Source: Butyrivibrio sp. (GTDB lineage Bacteria > Bacillota > Clostridia > Lachnospirales > Lachnospiraceae). Taken from it: a stretch of 64,000 nucleotides of DNA. Of this stretch, positions 40,213 through 48,659 are shown piece by piece. A program made the position numbers and the translations under genes. The notes beneath the pieces were generated by a model. That model was given only the letters and a program-made list of their open reading frames with translations, ran no database searches and had not been told where the DNA came from. The DNA is taken from assembly GCF_017635265.1 (NCBI RefSeq), contig NZ_JAGBLU010000030.1:1-64000 (forward strand). Reading direction: 5' to 3'. Every line of letters starts with the position of its first letter. The first letter of the stretch is position 1.

Positions 40213-40968
40213 TTATTGTCTTTCTAGAAACTGCTCAAGCATATCCATTTGGGTATCCGGTATTCTTCTTACCATGCTATCTCTCACTTGCGACCAATTG
40301 TATCTATAGTTACAAGTTTGATCAATTTTTATCAATAATGCATCGATCAATGCTAACGGTTCTTGTATCTGCTTTGAAAGTTTCCGCAAAACTAAATTGG
40401 CATTGCCGTCTATTCTACCCTCTCTTTTATTTATTTCATCAGTAAGAACTGCCACCTCAAACATTCTGCAATCCCGAAGAAAACCTTGAACAACTGGAAA
40501 CACAATCCTGTTATAGTTCTCTTTCTCAATTAAAATGGCATTATTGCTTTTATATGGAGCATAATCAATATAGAATACTGTATTCATCTCAGCTTCAGAA
40601 TTATAGATTAATTGCTTTAATGCGTCTTTTTGTATAACCTCATTATGCTCCACAAGAAAATCAATATTCTTCAGCATGACTTGTAACTGTCCATATAAAT
40701 AATTTAGATGTGAATAGAGGAATGTTTCTGTACTTTCGCGATTCTCATAATACTTTGAGATTTCACAAATCAAAACTACGAGCATGCTGGCGAATGCTCC
40801 TCCAAAAACAGCAACCAAAAAGGTATCAGGTAGCCATTTTATTTCGTCTAATCCCCAAACACTTTTGATGGAAACTAAATATGTTATAACAGCCAAAATC
40901 AGCGATAATCTAGTTGTCAGTCTAATTGTTTTTACATTCGATCTCATGTTTTTAATCCTCTGCTCCAT
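40213..40968 (-). CDS. Unknown membrane protein with two N-terminal helices
   Basis: A 251-residue protein. Two transmembrane helices lie at about residues 22-40 (LSLILAVITYLVSIKSVWG) and 50-70 (FLVAVFGGAFASMLVVLICEI), and a long, mostly helical cytoplasmic part follows (HLNYLYGQLQVMLKNIDFLVEHNEVIQ...). No catalytic motif is evident and no family was recognised. It lies between the toxin-antitoxin pair and a broken AlbA_2 gene. A two-helix anchor plus cytoplasmic domain is a shape seen in abortive-infection effectors, but that is only analogy. Confidence 0.7.
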   Translation of the reverse strand: MEQRIKNMRSNVKTIRLTTRLSLILAVITYLVSIKSVWGLDEIKWLPDTFLVAVFGGAFASMLVVLICEISKYYENRESTETFLYSHLNYLYGQLQVMLKNIDFLVEHNEVIQKDALKQLIYNSEAEMNTVFYIDYAPYKSNNAILIEKENYNRIVFPVVQGFLRDCRMFEVAVLTDEINKREGRIDGNANLVLRKLSKQIQEPLALIDALLIKIDQTCNYRYNWSQVRDSMVRRIPDTQMDMLEQFLERQ

Positions 40969-41233
40969 ATACGCCTTATCACGTTGCTTATACTATTTGA
41001 AACAATATTTGTTGTTTCTCTGTTGCAATTATTCATATTATGCCCATAATATTCCAATCACAGTAAATACATAATGTTATTTGCTCCACCTTCTGACGTA
41101 ATAAACCCTATGTCTACCAATATTTTTCAACTATCACAAGGTTATAAGAAATGAAGCTTTCCTGCAATTTTATCTTTCTCATTAGGTTATTTAAGTTACT
41201 TATTCCTTCTGTTCCTCATTATTTATCGCTTAC

Positions 41234-42615
41234 TTATTTCAAGCGATATTTTCTGGTCCTATTTGCTCCTTCAGCAATTATAATTCCATCATCTACCATT
41301 TTAGACAAAATTGCCCTTGTTCTCTGTGGGCTAAGGCCGGAAAACTTCGCCATTTCAGCCGTTGTAGACATCCCATGTTGTGACATATATTCTTCAAACA
41401 TAGTTCTACTATCGCTTGATTTTATCGCTTGTCGCTTGCTTGTTATCGCTTACTTTTATCGTTTGCTTTTCATCTTCTGGAAGAGCACGATACATATTAA
41501 CTCTAAGGGCATTTTCCATATCGATAAACTCAACCTCTGGAAGTCCATACTCTTTAGTCTGTGCTAATATCTTTGGAATACCACTCCCCATTGTTCGATA
41601 AGATTCATATAAACAAAAGCATTCGCGATACCATGATTTCTAACCTTCAAAAAAGCCCTCTTTCATCTTCTCAATCGTAACTCCCGGCATCAATCCGCCA
41701 GGAGACGAAATTTCAAGTCTATTATCATATATTGCCACCTGCACAAGACTTCCCTGCAGGTAACTGCAATTAACAACAGCATTGATAATAAGCTCTCGTA
41801 TACTCTCCGGTGGCAGTTCATAAACATCCTGTCAGTGAATACCCTTGATTCTTGCTCCAAGATGAATCTTACGAAGAACAAACTGATATGCCTGCTCTAC
41901 CTGATCCCAGAGATTACCTCCGTACTCTCGTTTATCTACAAAAATACCACGTGTATTTCCTTTAAAAACTGCACACTGTATCTGAGACATAACATCATCT
42001 AGGCCTCTCAGATAATAATATGCATACGTTGGACGAACAACTCCGTTCTCTTCCTTAAGAATTCCCCAGGTTAACAGATTATTCTTGGTAGGCGTTTTTA
42101 CCTTTTCAGCATCTTTCTCGTTCAAGCAATTACGCTGTGCCTCTTTTCTGTTACTTCAATGTCTTTATTAACAACATTATCAAAGGATCTATTTTCATCC
42201 TCATAATACATTTCCTGAATAAAAGGTCTGTCTGCAAGCCTGGTCGGCCCGCTGTACGTATAAATGTACCCTTATCCATTCCAAGAGATTTAAGATAATA
42301 AGTTCTCTGCCTTCCTGCACTGATTTCTACAACAATAACCGTTTTATCTCCCACTGCTTGTGGTGCAATATCCGGAATAATCAAAGGTTCACAACTATCA
42401 CTAATGGCATTGGTAATCTTATCAAGCATAGTAAATACCGCCGTCTTATCAACCCCCACAACCTTTCAGTCATCATTGACACCAATGATAAGTCTGCCAC
42501 CATCACCATTAGAAAAGGCAACAATCGTCTTCATATATTTTTTACTGTCTTCCGGCAGTTTTTCTTTGAACTCCAAGTCTTTTGATTCACCTTGGAGAAT
42601 TTCTTCAACTGTCAT
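41234..42615 (-). pseudogene. Broken AlbA_2 (Schlafen-like) ATP-binding/winged-helix protein gene
   Basis: Starting at ATG 42615 the frame reads MTVEEILQGESKDLEFKEKLP...FSNGDGGRLIIGVNDD, an AlbA_2 domain, then a TGA. After it come ATPase-like segments (ILKEENGVVRPTYAYYYLRG, LPPESIRELIINAVVNCSYLQ, GSGIPKILAQTKEYGLPEVEF) and a C-terminal winged helix (EEYMSQHGMSTTAEMAKFSGLSPQRTRAILSKMVDDGII). At least two in-frame TGA codons and three frameshifts separate them, so no functional protein is possible. The intact family is a putative transcriptional regulator or RNA/DNA-binding protein of about 470 residues. Confidence 0.85.
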
Positions 42616-42709
42616 ATATACTGTCACCCTTTCTATAAATTCAAAAAATCTTCCTTTAATACCTCGTCAGAAGTATCTGGTGGTATATTCATATACTCAC
42701 TCAAATCGA

Positions 42710-42886
42710 TTAATCTTCCTTTGGAGATGTCTCATAGCTTCTACGAAGATAATCATGTCCTCCATCTACACTACATGCCCCACAACTACAGGTCACATAA
42801 TCGTGCACATTTACTGATTCTAATGTTTCGCCGCAATGTTTACACTGAATGGCATTTCTTATTATCTTGCACATACTATTCTCCAT
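42710..42886 (-). CDS. DUF7695-like small zinc-ribbon protein
   Basis: A 58-residue protein: MENSMCKIIRNAIQCKHCGE, then VHDYVTCSCGACSVDGGHDYLRR. Two CxxC/CxC pairs form a zinc ribbon. The core KIIRNAIxCKHCG...SVDGGHDYLRR fits DUF7695, which I recall as a common small protein in islands and phages with unknown role. After its TAA a +1 frame continues with IDLSEYMNIPPDTSDEVLKE to 42640, which looks like the natural C-terminus, so one indel may have shortened it. It lies 12 bases after the rloC-like gene and before the broken AlbA_2 gene. Confidence 0.72.
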   Translation of the reverse strand: MENSMCKIIRNAIQCKHCGETLESVNVHDYVTCSCGACSVDGGHDYLRRSYETSPKED

Positions 42887-42897
42887 TATTATCTGAA

Positions 42898-45306
42898 TTA
42901 AACAGATATTGCTTTACACCATGCCTCTATTATTTCTATTGCATTTTCTTTATCCTGCAAATGAGCTTGAACATGTAGCGGGTTTATTTTATATAGAAAG
43001 CAAATAACATCTCTTGCTGTTCTTTGTTTATCTGCATCTGAAATGTAATCAAAGAAGTTCATATCATCTATTGTTTTCACCTTTTCTTCCATGTGACTGC
43101 CAGTATTCAATACAAGCCTATACATTAAGTTCTCGTAATATGTCTGATCTTCTTTTGAAAGATTTGCCATAATGCTTTCATCTGTTGAAAGCTGAGACAT
43201 TCCTTTCTTATATACAAATGTACCGAATGCTTCCATTACTTTTCGCATAACATTCCCAATACTTACAGAGTATTGCGCATCTATCTCCTTGGCATAATCA
43301 AAGACCGTTCCCAGTAAAGCAGTATATTCATTCCTCTTTTGTATGTCTATTTTATCGACACCTGTATTCTTAAGCTCCCAATCTCTAACATACTTGCTTG
43401 CTTTGTTTTCAGAAACACAATATTTTGTGCTTAACAATTCAAGCACAAAATGACGCATATCATAAAATGTCTGCATATCATGCGTAAATAGCAGAAATTT
43501 TGATTTATCATTTCCCTTCAGATATTGCCCCAATTTATATTTCAAATAGGATAATATACCTATGCGATTTTCCATATCGAAACTCGACACTGGATCGTCG
43601 ATAACCAGCAAATACCTAGAATTAAAGACTTTCTCTTCATCCTTGTTTTCCATTATTCTATTAAAGAAATAGCAAAGCCCTATTGCATTTCTTTCTCCAA
43701 CCGAAACGTTTCCGGGTTCCACTAATCTTTCATGTGAATAAAGAACATATTTATCATGATCATAATCAATCCTTAGTCTTGTCTTAGAAAAGAAAATATA
43801 GGCCAAATCGTCATTAATAGCTTTCATGGCTATACGTGCATTTTTCTTCTCCTGCTCTAATACCTCAATTTGCTTCCTAAGATCATTTGCAGTTTGATTT
43901 AATTTCTTAGATTTTTCCTCTTCTGCTTTCTTCTCTGCAATTTGCTTTTGATACTTTTCGTGTAATTCCTTCAAATCATAATATGCAATCTCATTATTTA
44001 CATTAGTAAGCTCATTTATAAGAGGTTTGGTATCCGTGGCTTTTTCATTATAATCTTTTCGTGCCTTCTCTAACTCTTCCAAAGAAGCTACACACTCATC
44101 GTACTTATTCTTTAAACAAAAACCTTCGTTCAATATCGGTTCATACACATTTTCGATCTTCTGATTAATCAACTCATTTACTTGTTCTATCGAAGAATTA
44201 AGTACCTCGATTTTTTTCTCACACTCTTTGACTTTTTCTGGTGATAATTCATTAAAGACCATGAGGTTTACCTCAAAAATAGATAATCTGGCTTTCAACA
44301 GTTTACCTTGATGTTCTTCGACCTTTTTACTAAGAATCTTCTCTATACTCTGCACCAAATCATCCGCATACTTCTCATCAACATCTTGGAAACAAAATGG
44401 ACAAGTTGTTTTCTGGGTTCCAGCAAAATAAGCTTTTATATTAGTCAATCTTTGATTACCGTTATTATCCTGAAGAATATGAAATAGTGATTTCTCCCTC
44501 TCTGATAAAACAGGTTTTTCTATTTTTTCTTTAAGGAGATTCACTATATCGTTCTCTTTATCCTCAAACGTTTTTAAAGTTGGAACAACAGTCTCAATTC
44601 TTTTACTACCACTTTTTGCAGCCTCTAACTTTTTCATCGTAGCATCATAATCCACAATCAACTCATCTCTGCTTTTTGTTGGATGCAATCCTACAAACTG
44701 AGTATACGTATCGCGTCTAACTTGACTATTAGTCTTTTTTTCATGAATCCTTGCATCTCTTGACGCCCAACTATTATCACCTTTTAGCACTTTCTGCATT
44801 TCGTTTATATAATACTCTGGGCAAAGAACATTACCGATGTCTACGTATTTGTTTAAAACTTCTTGCTGTGCTTGTGCTTCAGATAAACTCTTCTCATAAG
44901 TAGGCTGAATCTTCTTTATCTTGTCGTCAACATCTTTAACTGCGCCCATGACAACTATTGCACTTAAGCCGTCATCATCTATTTTAATATTGTCTTCTAT
45001 AAATTCTTCATTAAATACATAAATATTATTTTTTTCTTCTTCAGAGACCACTATAGTAGATCCGTCCGCGTCGAGTAGTTCCATTGATTCGATTTGCAAC
45101 TCCTCAGCGCCAGTAATCTTTCTAAATCCACGCGATATGGTACTCTTGCCACTTCCGTTTTTTCCATAAATCAGAGAAAAATTCTGTTCTGGATTGTTGG
45201 GCTTTTCTTTTTCAAATATAGGCAAATCTATCTCTGTTTCAAAAATGCCTCCTTTTATCTTTATTGATGAAATATCTTCTAGCATTTCCTTGTTGTCTCC
45301 CTCCAA
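42898..45306 (-). CDS. RloC/PrrC-like ATPase, candidate anticodon nuclease
   Basis: An 802-residue AAA_13-type protein (TTG start; an ATG 21 bases on is the alternative). Walker A is GKNGSGKS at 48-55. Long coiled-coils surround a zinc hook CPFC (Cys302, Cys305), and an ABC-type Walker B follows in LLVIDDPVSSFD. The C-terminal part has RKVME (Arg688, Glu692) and His738 in NTGSH, an Arg-x3-Glu...His arrangement like the catalytic triad of the anticodon nucleases PrrC and RloC. RloC was first named from genes linked to type I restriction loci, and here it follows hsdM by 37 bases. It likely acts as a backup that cuts tRNA when restriction fails. Confidence 0.78.
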   Translation of the reverse strand: MEGDNKEMLEDISSIKIKGGIFETEIDLPIFEKEKPNNPEQNFSLIYGKNGSGKSTISRGFRKITGAEELQIESMELLDADGSTIVVSEEEKNNIYVFNEEFIEDNIKIDDDGLSAIVVMGAVKDVDDKIKKIQPTYEKSLSEAQAQQEVLNKYVDIGNVLCPEYYINEMQKVLKGDNSWASRDARIHEKKTNSQVRRDTYTQFVGLHPTKSRDELIVDYDATMKKLEAAKSGSKRIETVVPTLKTFEDKENDIVNLLKEKIEKPVLSEREKSLFHILQDNNGNQRLTNIKAYFAGTQKTTCPFCFQDVDEKYADDLVQSIEKILSKKVEEHQGKLLKARLSIFEVNLMVFNELSPEKVKECEKKIEVLNSSIEQVNELINQKIENVYEPILNEGFCLKNKYDECVASLEELEKARKDYNEKATDTKPLINELTNVNNEIAYYDLKELHEKYQKQIAEKKAEEEKSKKLNQTANDLRKQIEVLEQEKKNARIAMKAINDDLAYIFFSKTRLRIDYDHDKYVLYSHERLVEPGNVSVGERNAIGLCYFFNRIMENKDEEKVFNSRYLLVIDDPVSSFDMENRIGILSYLKYKLGQYLKGNDKSKFLLFTHDMQTFYDMRHFVLELLSTKYCVSENKASKYVRDWELKNTGVDKIDIQKRNEYTALLGTVFDYAKEIDAQYSVSIGNVMRKVMEAFGTFVYKKGMSQLSTDESIMANLSKEDQTYYENLMYRLVLNTGSHMEEKVKTIDDMNFFDYISDADKQRTARDVICFLYKINPLHVQAHLQDKENAIEIIEAWCKAISV

Positions 45307-45342
45307 AATGTATTATTACTTCCCCGGCTATTATATTAATTA

Positions 45343-47454
45343 TTAAGATTTTATTGTTTCCTCAATCGATAAGATTCCTTCTACAATTGATATGCATCTG
45401 CAATTATATAAAATGTTTACCGCTCGCATAAATGTATCTTCTGATAGTTCATCATAGAAATACTCTCGTAAAATAGCATTTGTTGCTCGCAAACAGTCTT
45501 CCTCTGTCTTGCTGCCGTTCTGTAACGCAAGAAGAATTGCTGTTTCATTCTCTGAAAAGTTGATCTTAGTTAATGATAGTGCACTAAATACCGCTCCCAA
45601 TATTGACGCAACAGAAACGAGTTTATTGTCAGATGTAGCCAATCCTGCACTACTAATACCAAGTCCAATAACAGCAGAAGCTATTTCCTCAAGCATCCCA
45701 TTCTTCAAGTTAATAACAACATTAAAAGGCTTTCTATCCCTACTAGTTAACCCATTCTTTGTGTTTATAGTTAAATAACAAAATTCCAGAGTTCTTGAAT
45801 GGATTAGTTCATCTCCAGCAGTAATCTCTAAAAAGCCTATCTTTTCTAACTGCTTCTCAAATGTATCAGCTTTTGCAAGTGACACATTATAACGAGCAGA
45901 TAACTCTCTAATAATTACATTAGCTGGCGAGTTATAACTATAGTCCTTATCTTCTTGTATACTACGTCTCTTCAACTGCTCCTGCAGTTCCTGAAAGCTC
46001 TCTAGTGCACTCTGCAGGTTTTCGATAATGTCATCCGCAAGTTCATCCGGAGATGGCAGATTATCGAGATCCGCAAGGGATTTATCCTTGATCCAAAAGA
46101 TATCAAGGCTCGTCTTATCTCTTTCTAAAATGTCGTCGATCTTATACTTGCGCCAACGTCCATCTAGATTCTCTTCCGACCAGGTTTCATGACGCTCATA
46201 ACGATTCTCGGGATTATAACATTTAATAAAGTCCTGCAGATCAGCGTAGTTCATCGGATGCTGTTTCAACGTAAAATGCACATTGGTTCTGAAGTCATAA
46301 ATCCAGACTTCTTTTGTCTGCATCTCAGGGCTAGCTGGTTTCTTATCAAAGAATATAACGTTAGCTTTAACACCGGGCTTATAGAAAATACCTGTAGGCA
46401 ATCTCAATATCGTATGCAGGTCTGTTGTCTCAAGCAGTTTCTTTCTGACTATTTCTCCGGCTCCACCTTCAAAAAGGACGTTATCAGGTACAACAACAGC
46501 TGCCTTACCAGTTGCTTTCAAAATAGTATTGATATGCTGCACAAAGTTCAGCTGCTTATTTGAGCTTGTAGTCCAGAAATCCTGTCGATTATATACAAGA
46601 TCTTCTTCCTCTGTCTCATCATTCTCGTTAGTAAATGTAATGGATGACTTCTTACCAAAAGGAGGATTTGTCAGAACATAATCTACGCGATAACCTGGGT
46701 CTGATAATAATGCATCACCAAGAGTTACCGGAATTTCTCCGTATATATCTCCAATATTATGAAGGTATAAATTCATAAGTGCTGTCTTAAATGTAGCTGC
46801 TACAATCTCGTTACCATAGAATGTTTCATTCTTAAGAAACTCCTTCTGCTCACGGTCAAGTGTATAATTCTTTGGATCTGCAAGATAAGCCTGTGCTGCA
46901 AGGAAAAATCCACCACTACCACAACAAGGATCTGCTATAGTTTTTCCCGGCTCAGGACACATGCATTCCACCATCGCCTGAATCAATGGTCTCGGCGTGA
47001 AATACTGACCTGCTCCACTTTTGATATCTTCAGCATTTTTCTGAAGTAACCCTTCATAGATTTCACCTTTTACATCAGATGACATAGCTACCCATTTTTC
47101 ACCATCAATCATCTGGACAACTTTATATAGAATTGCAACATTGCTGATTTTGTTTACGGCTCCCTTGAATATCTGCCCAAGAATACCTTTCTGTTCACCA
47201 AGCTTTTCAAGAGTATTTTTATATTGAGTCTCAAGCTCTGCACCCTTAAGTGTATTCATATCGGACCAAGTATATCCTACTGGTATACCTGTCTCTCTTT
47301 TATAAGGAGGCTTTGAATACTCATCTGACATCTTAAGAAAAATAAGATATGTCAGCTGTTCTAAATAATCTCCATATGAAATACCATCATCTCTAAGGGG
47401 ATTGCAGAGCCCCCATACCTTAGAAACGATTGCTGATGTATTTCCTCCTGCCAT
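45343..47454 (-). CDS. hsdM: Type I restriction-modification methyltransferase with extra C-terminal domain
   Basis: A 703-residue HsdM. The core (1-495) has the N-terminal helical domain (VWGLCNPLRDDGISYGDYLEQLTYLIFLKMSDE), SAM motif DPCCGSGGFFLAAQAYL and catalytic NPPFG (N6-adenine). The usual end is near LQSALESFQELQEQLKRR. About 208 further residues follow. Within them are two short hydrophobic stretches (IASAVIGLGISSAGL and VSVASILGAVFSALSL) and a helical tail with FSENETAILLALQNGSKTEEDC that looks like a winged helix. The extension is in frame, with no sign of a broken neighbour. The gene overlaps the hsdS stop by one base. Confidence 0.93.
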   Translation of the reverse strand: MAGGNTSAIVSKVWGLCNPLRDDGISYGDYLEQLTYLIFLKMSDEYSKPPYKRETGIPVGYTWSDMNTLKGAELETQYKNTLEKLGEQKGILGQIFKGAVNKISNVAILYKVVQMIDGEKWVAMSSDVKGEIYEGLLQKNAEDIKSGAGQYFTPRPLIQAMVECMCPEPGKTIADPCCGSGGFFLAAQAYLADPKNYTLDREQKEFLKNETFYGNEIVAATFKTALMNLYLHNIGDIYGEIPVTLGDALLSDPGYRVDYVLTNPPFGKKSSITFTNENDETEEEDLVYNRQDFWTTSSNKQLNFVQHINTILKATGKAAVVVPDNVLFEGGAGEIVRKKLLETTDLHTILRLPTGIFYKPGVKANVIFFDKKPASPEMQTKEVWIYDFRTNVHFTLKQHPMNYADLQDFIKCYNPENRYERHETWSEENLDGRWRKYKIDDILERDKTSLDIFWIKDKSLADLDNLPSPDELADDIIENLQSALESFQELQEQLKRRSIQEDKDYSYNSPANVIIRELSARYNVSLAKADTFEKQLEKIGFLEITAGDELIHSRTLEFCYLTINTKNGLTSRDRKPFNVVINLKNGMLEEIASAVIGLGISSAGLATSDNKLVSVASILGAVFSALSLTKINFSENETAILLALQNGSKTEEDCLRATNAILREYFYDELSEDTFMRAVNILYNCRCISIVEGILSIEETIKS

Positions 47455-48659
47455 TATACAAGTCTCCCTTCGAATGCTTCTTTTAAAATGCTCTGGCGCA
47501 TTGCTTCTGATTGCTTTAATGCCATATCTACAGTCTCATCAATTGCATCACATTCAGATAATCGCGAATCAATCATATCAACTATAAATTTTTGTTCGTC
47601 TAATGAACAATATGGAATCATTAGATTTTCTAAAGTTGTTAGATTTATATTCTTTTGAGCAGTCGCTGGAGCAAATGCCCATAGTCTTAGTTTTGATGCC
47701 TCTATAAAATACCTTACATACTCTTTATTAACTTTATCTTCATCTGGTGTAAATCCAACAATGCTGTCAGGAAAACAGCCATCCACACCTAAAAAGCAAG
47801 TTTCAGCAATATTAGCTGCAATTGTTATACATAACGTTCCAGCAGGCCAGAGTTTACTCTGCTGCAATCCAAATTCACCATACATTTTTTCACAATCGAC
47901 CAATTCCCTTCTAGCCGATTTAACATCTCCTGTTTGAAAGAAAGGGTACTTTCCATCTTCAAATAATCTACTATCATTTCTAGGACGATGCTTAGATTTT
48001 CCTCTGCTCAAATCTCCCAAGCTCGATAAATATACATATTTCCACTCTTTAGGCAAATCAACTTCACCGTTATTCAGCGGAATAGCCTTCATGTCATCAG
48101 TTAATTTAGCCTCTGTTCTATAGTTATAATTCCATTTTCCTTCAAAAGCATCTTTTAGCACAGCCTGTCGATATATTGCCAGCTGTTTTTTTGTTTTATT
48201 CAATGTTTCAACAGCATTATCAAGAGAAGAAAGACGTTCTTCTATCCTTGAAACTATTTCTTTCTGAGCAGAAACCGATGGTACATTTATTTCTTGCTTT
48301 TCAACATCTTGGTAATGCCTTGCATATCCCTTGTCACGTATTTTAGCTGCAAGATACTTAGTCGCATAAAAAAGGTATTCTATGTACAAAGAATCATCTG
48401 CCGGTCTAATAACTTTAATTCCATCTGCTCCTGGGGCGAAAGGCTTCTTAATGAGTTTTACGCAACGTGTGTGATCTCCGAACACAATAGCTGGCAAATC
48501 ACATTCTACCCTTTTAGAAAGATCATCCGTGTAGCCACCAATTATTTTCTGTCCCTGATCAATTATAGGCAATAAACCTTCGTTCATATATTCTTTCTGC
48601 TTAGTTTTCTTTTCAGCCTGAACTGGAATTTTCTTTACAATATCTTTATATAATGCCAT
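47454..48659 (-). CDS. hsdS: Type I restriction specificity subunit
   Basis: A 401-residue HsdS. Two target-recognition domains cover about 1-130 and 205-345, each followed by a helical spacer (QKEIVSRIEERLSSLDNAVETLNKTKKQLAIYRQAVLKDAFEG and EQKFIVDMIDSRLSECDAIDETVDMALKQSEAMRQSILKEAFEG). Both spacers end in the near-identical phrase KDAFEG or KEAFEG, the usual internal repeat. It sets the bipartite DNA target of the methylase and nuclease. The start directly follows hsdR (no gap). No inverted partial hsdS copy or recombinase is seen, so no sign of phase variation. Confidence 0.95.
   Translation of the reverse strand: MALYKDIVKKIPVQAEKKTKQKEYMNEGLLPIIDQGQKIIGGYTDDLSKRVECDLPAIVFGDHTRCVKLIKKPFAPGADGIKVIRPADDSLYIEYLFYATKYLAAKIRDKGYARHYQDVEKQEINVPSVSAQKEIVSRIEERLSSLDNAVETLNKTKKQLAIYRQAVLKDAFEGKWNYNYRTEAKLTDDMKAIPLNNGEVDLPKEWKYVYLSSLGDLSRGKSKHRPRNDSRLFEDGKYPFFQTGDVKSARRELVDCEKMYGEFGLQQSKLWPAGTLCITIAANIAETCFLGVDGCFPDSIVGFTPDEDKVNKEYVRYFIEASKLRLWAFAPATAQKNINLTTLENLMIPYCSLDEQKFIVDMIDSRLSECDAIDETVDMALKQSEAMRQSILKEAFEGRLV

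Noticed and set aside
47454-48659. Phase-variable hsdS by inversion
   Set aside because: Only one hsdS is present, with no inverted partial copies or recombinase nearby.
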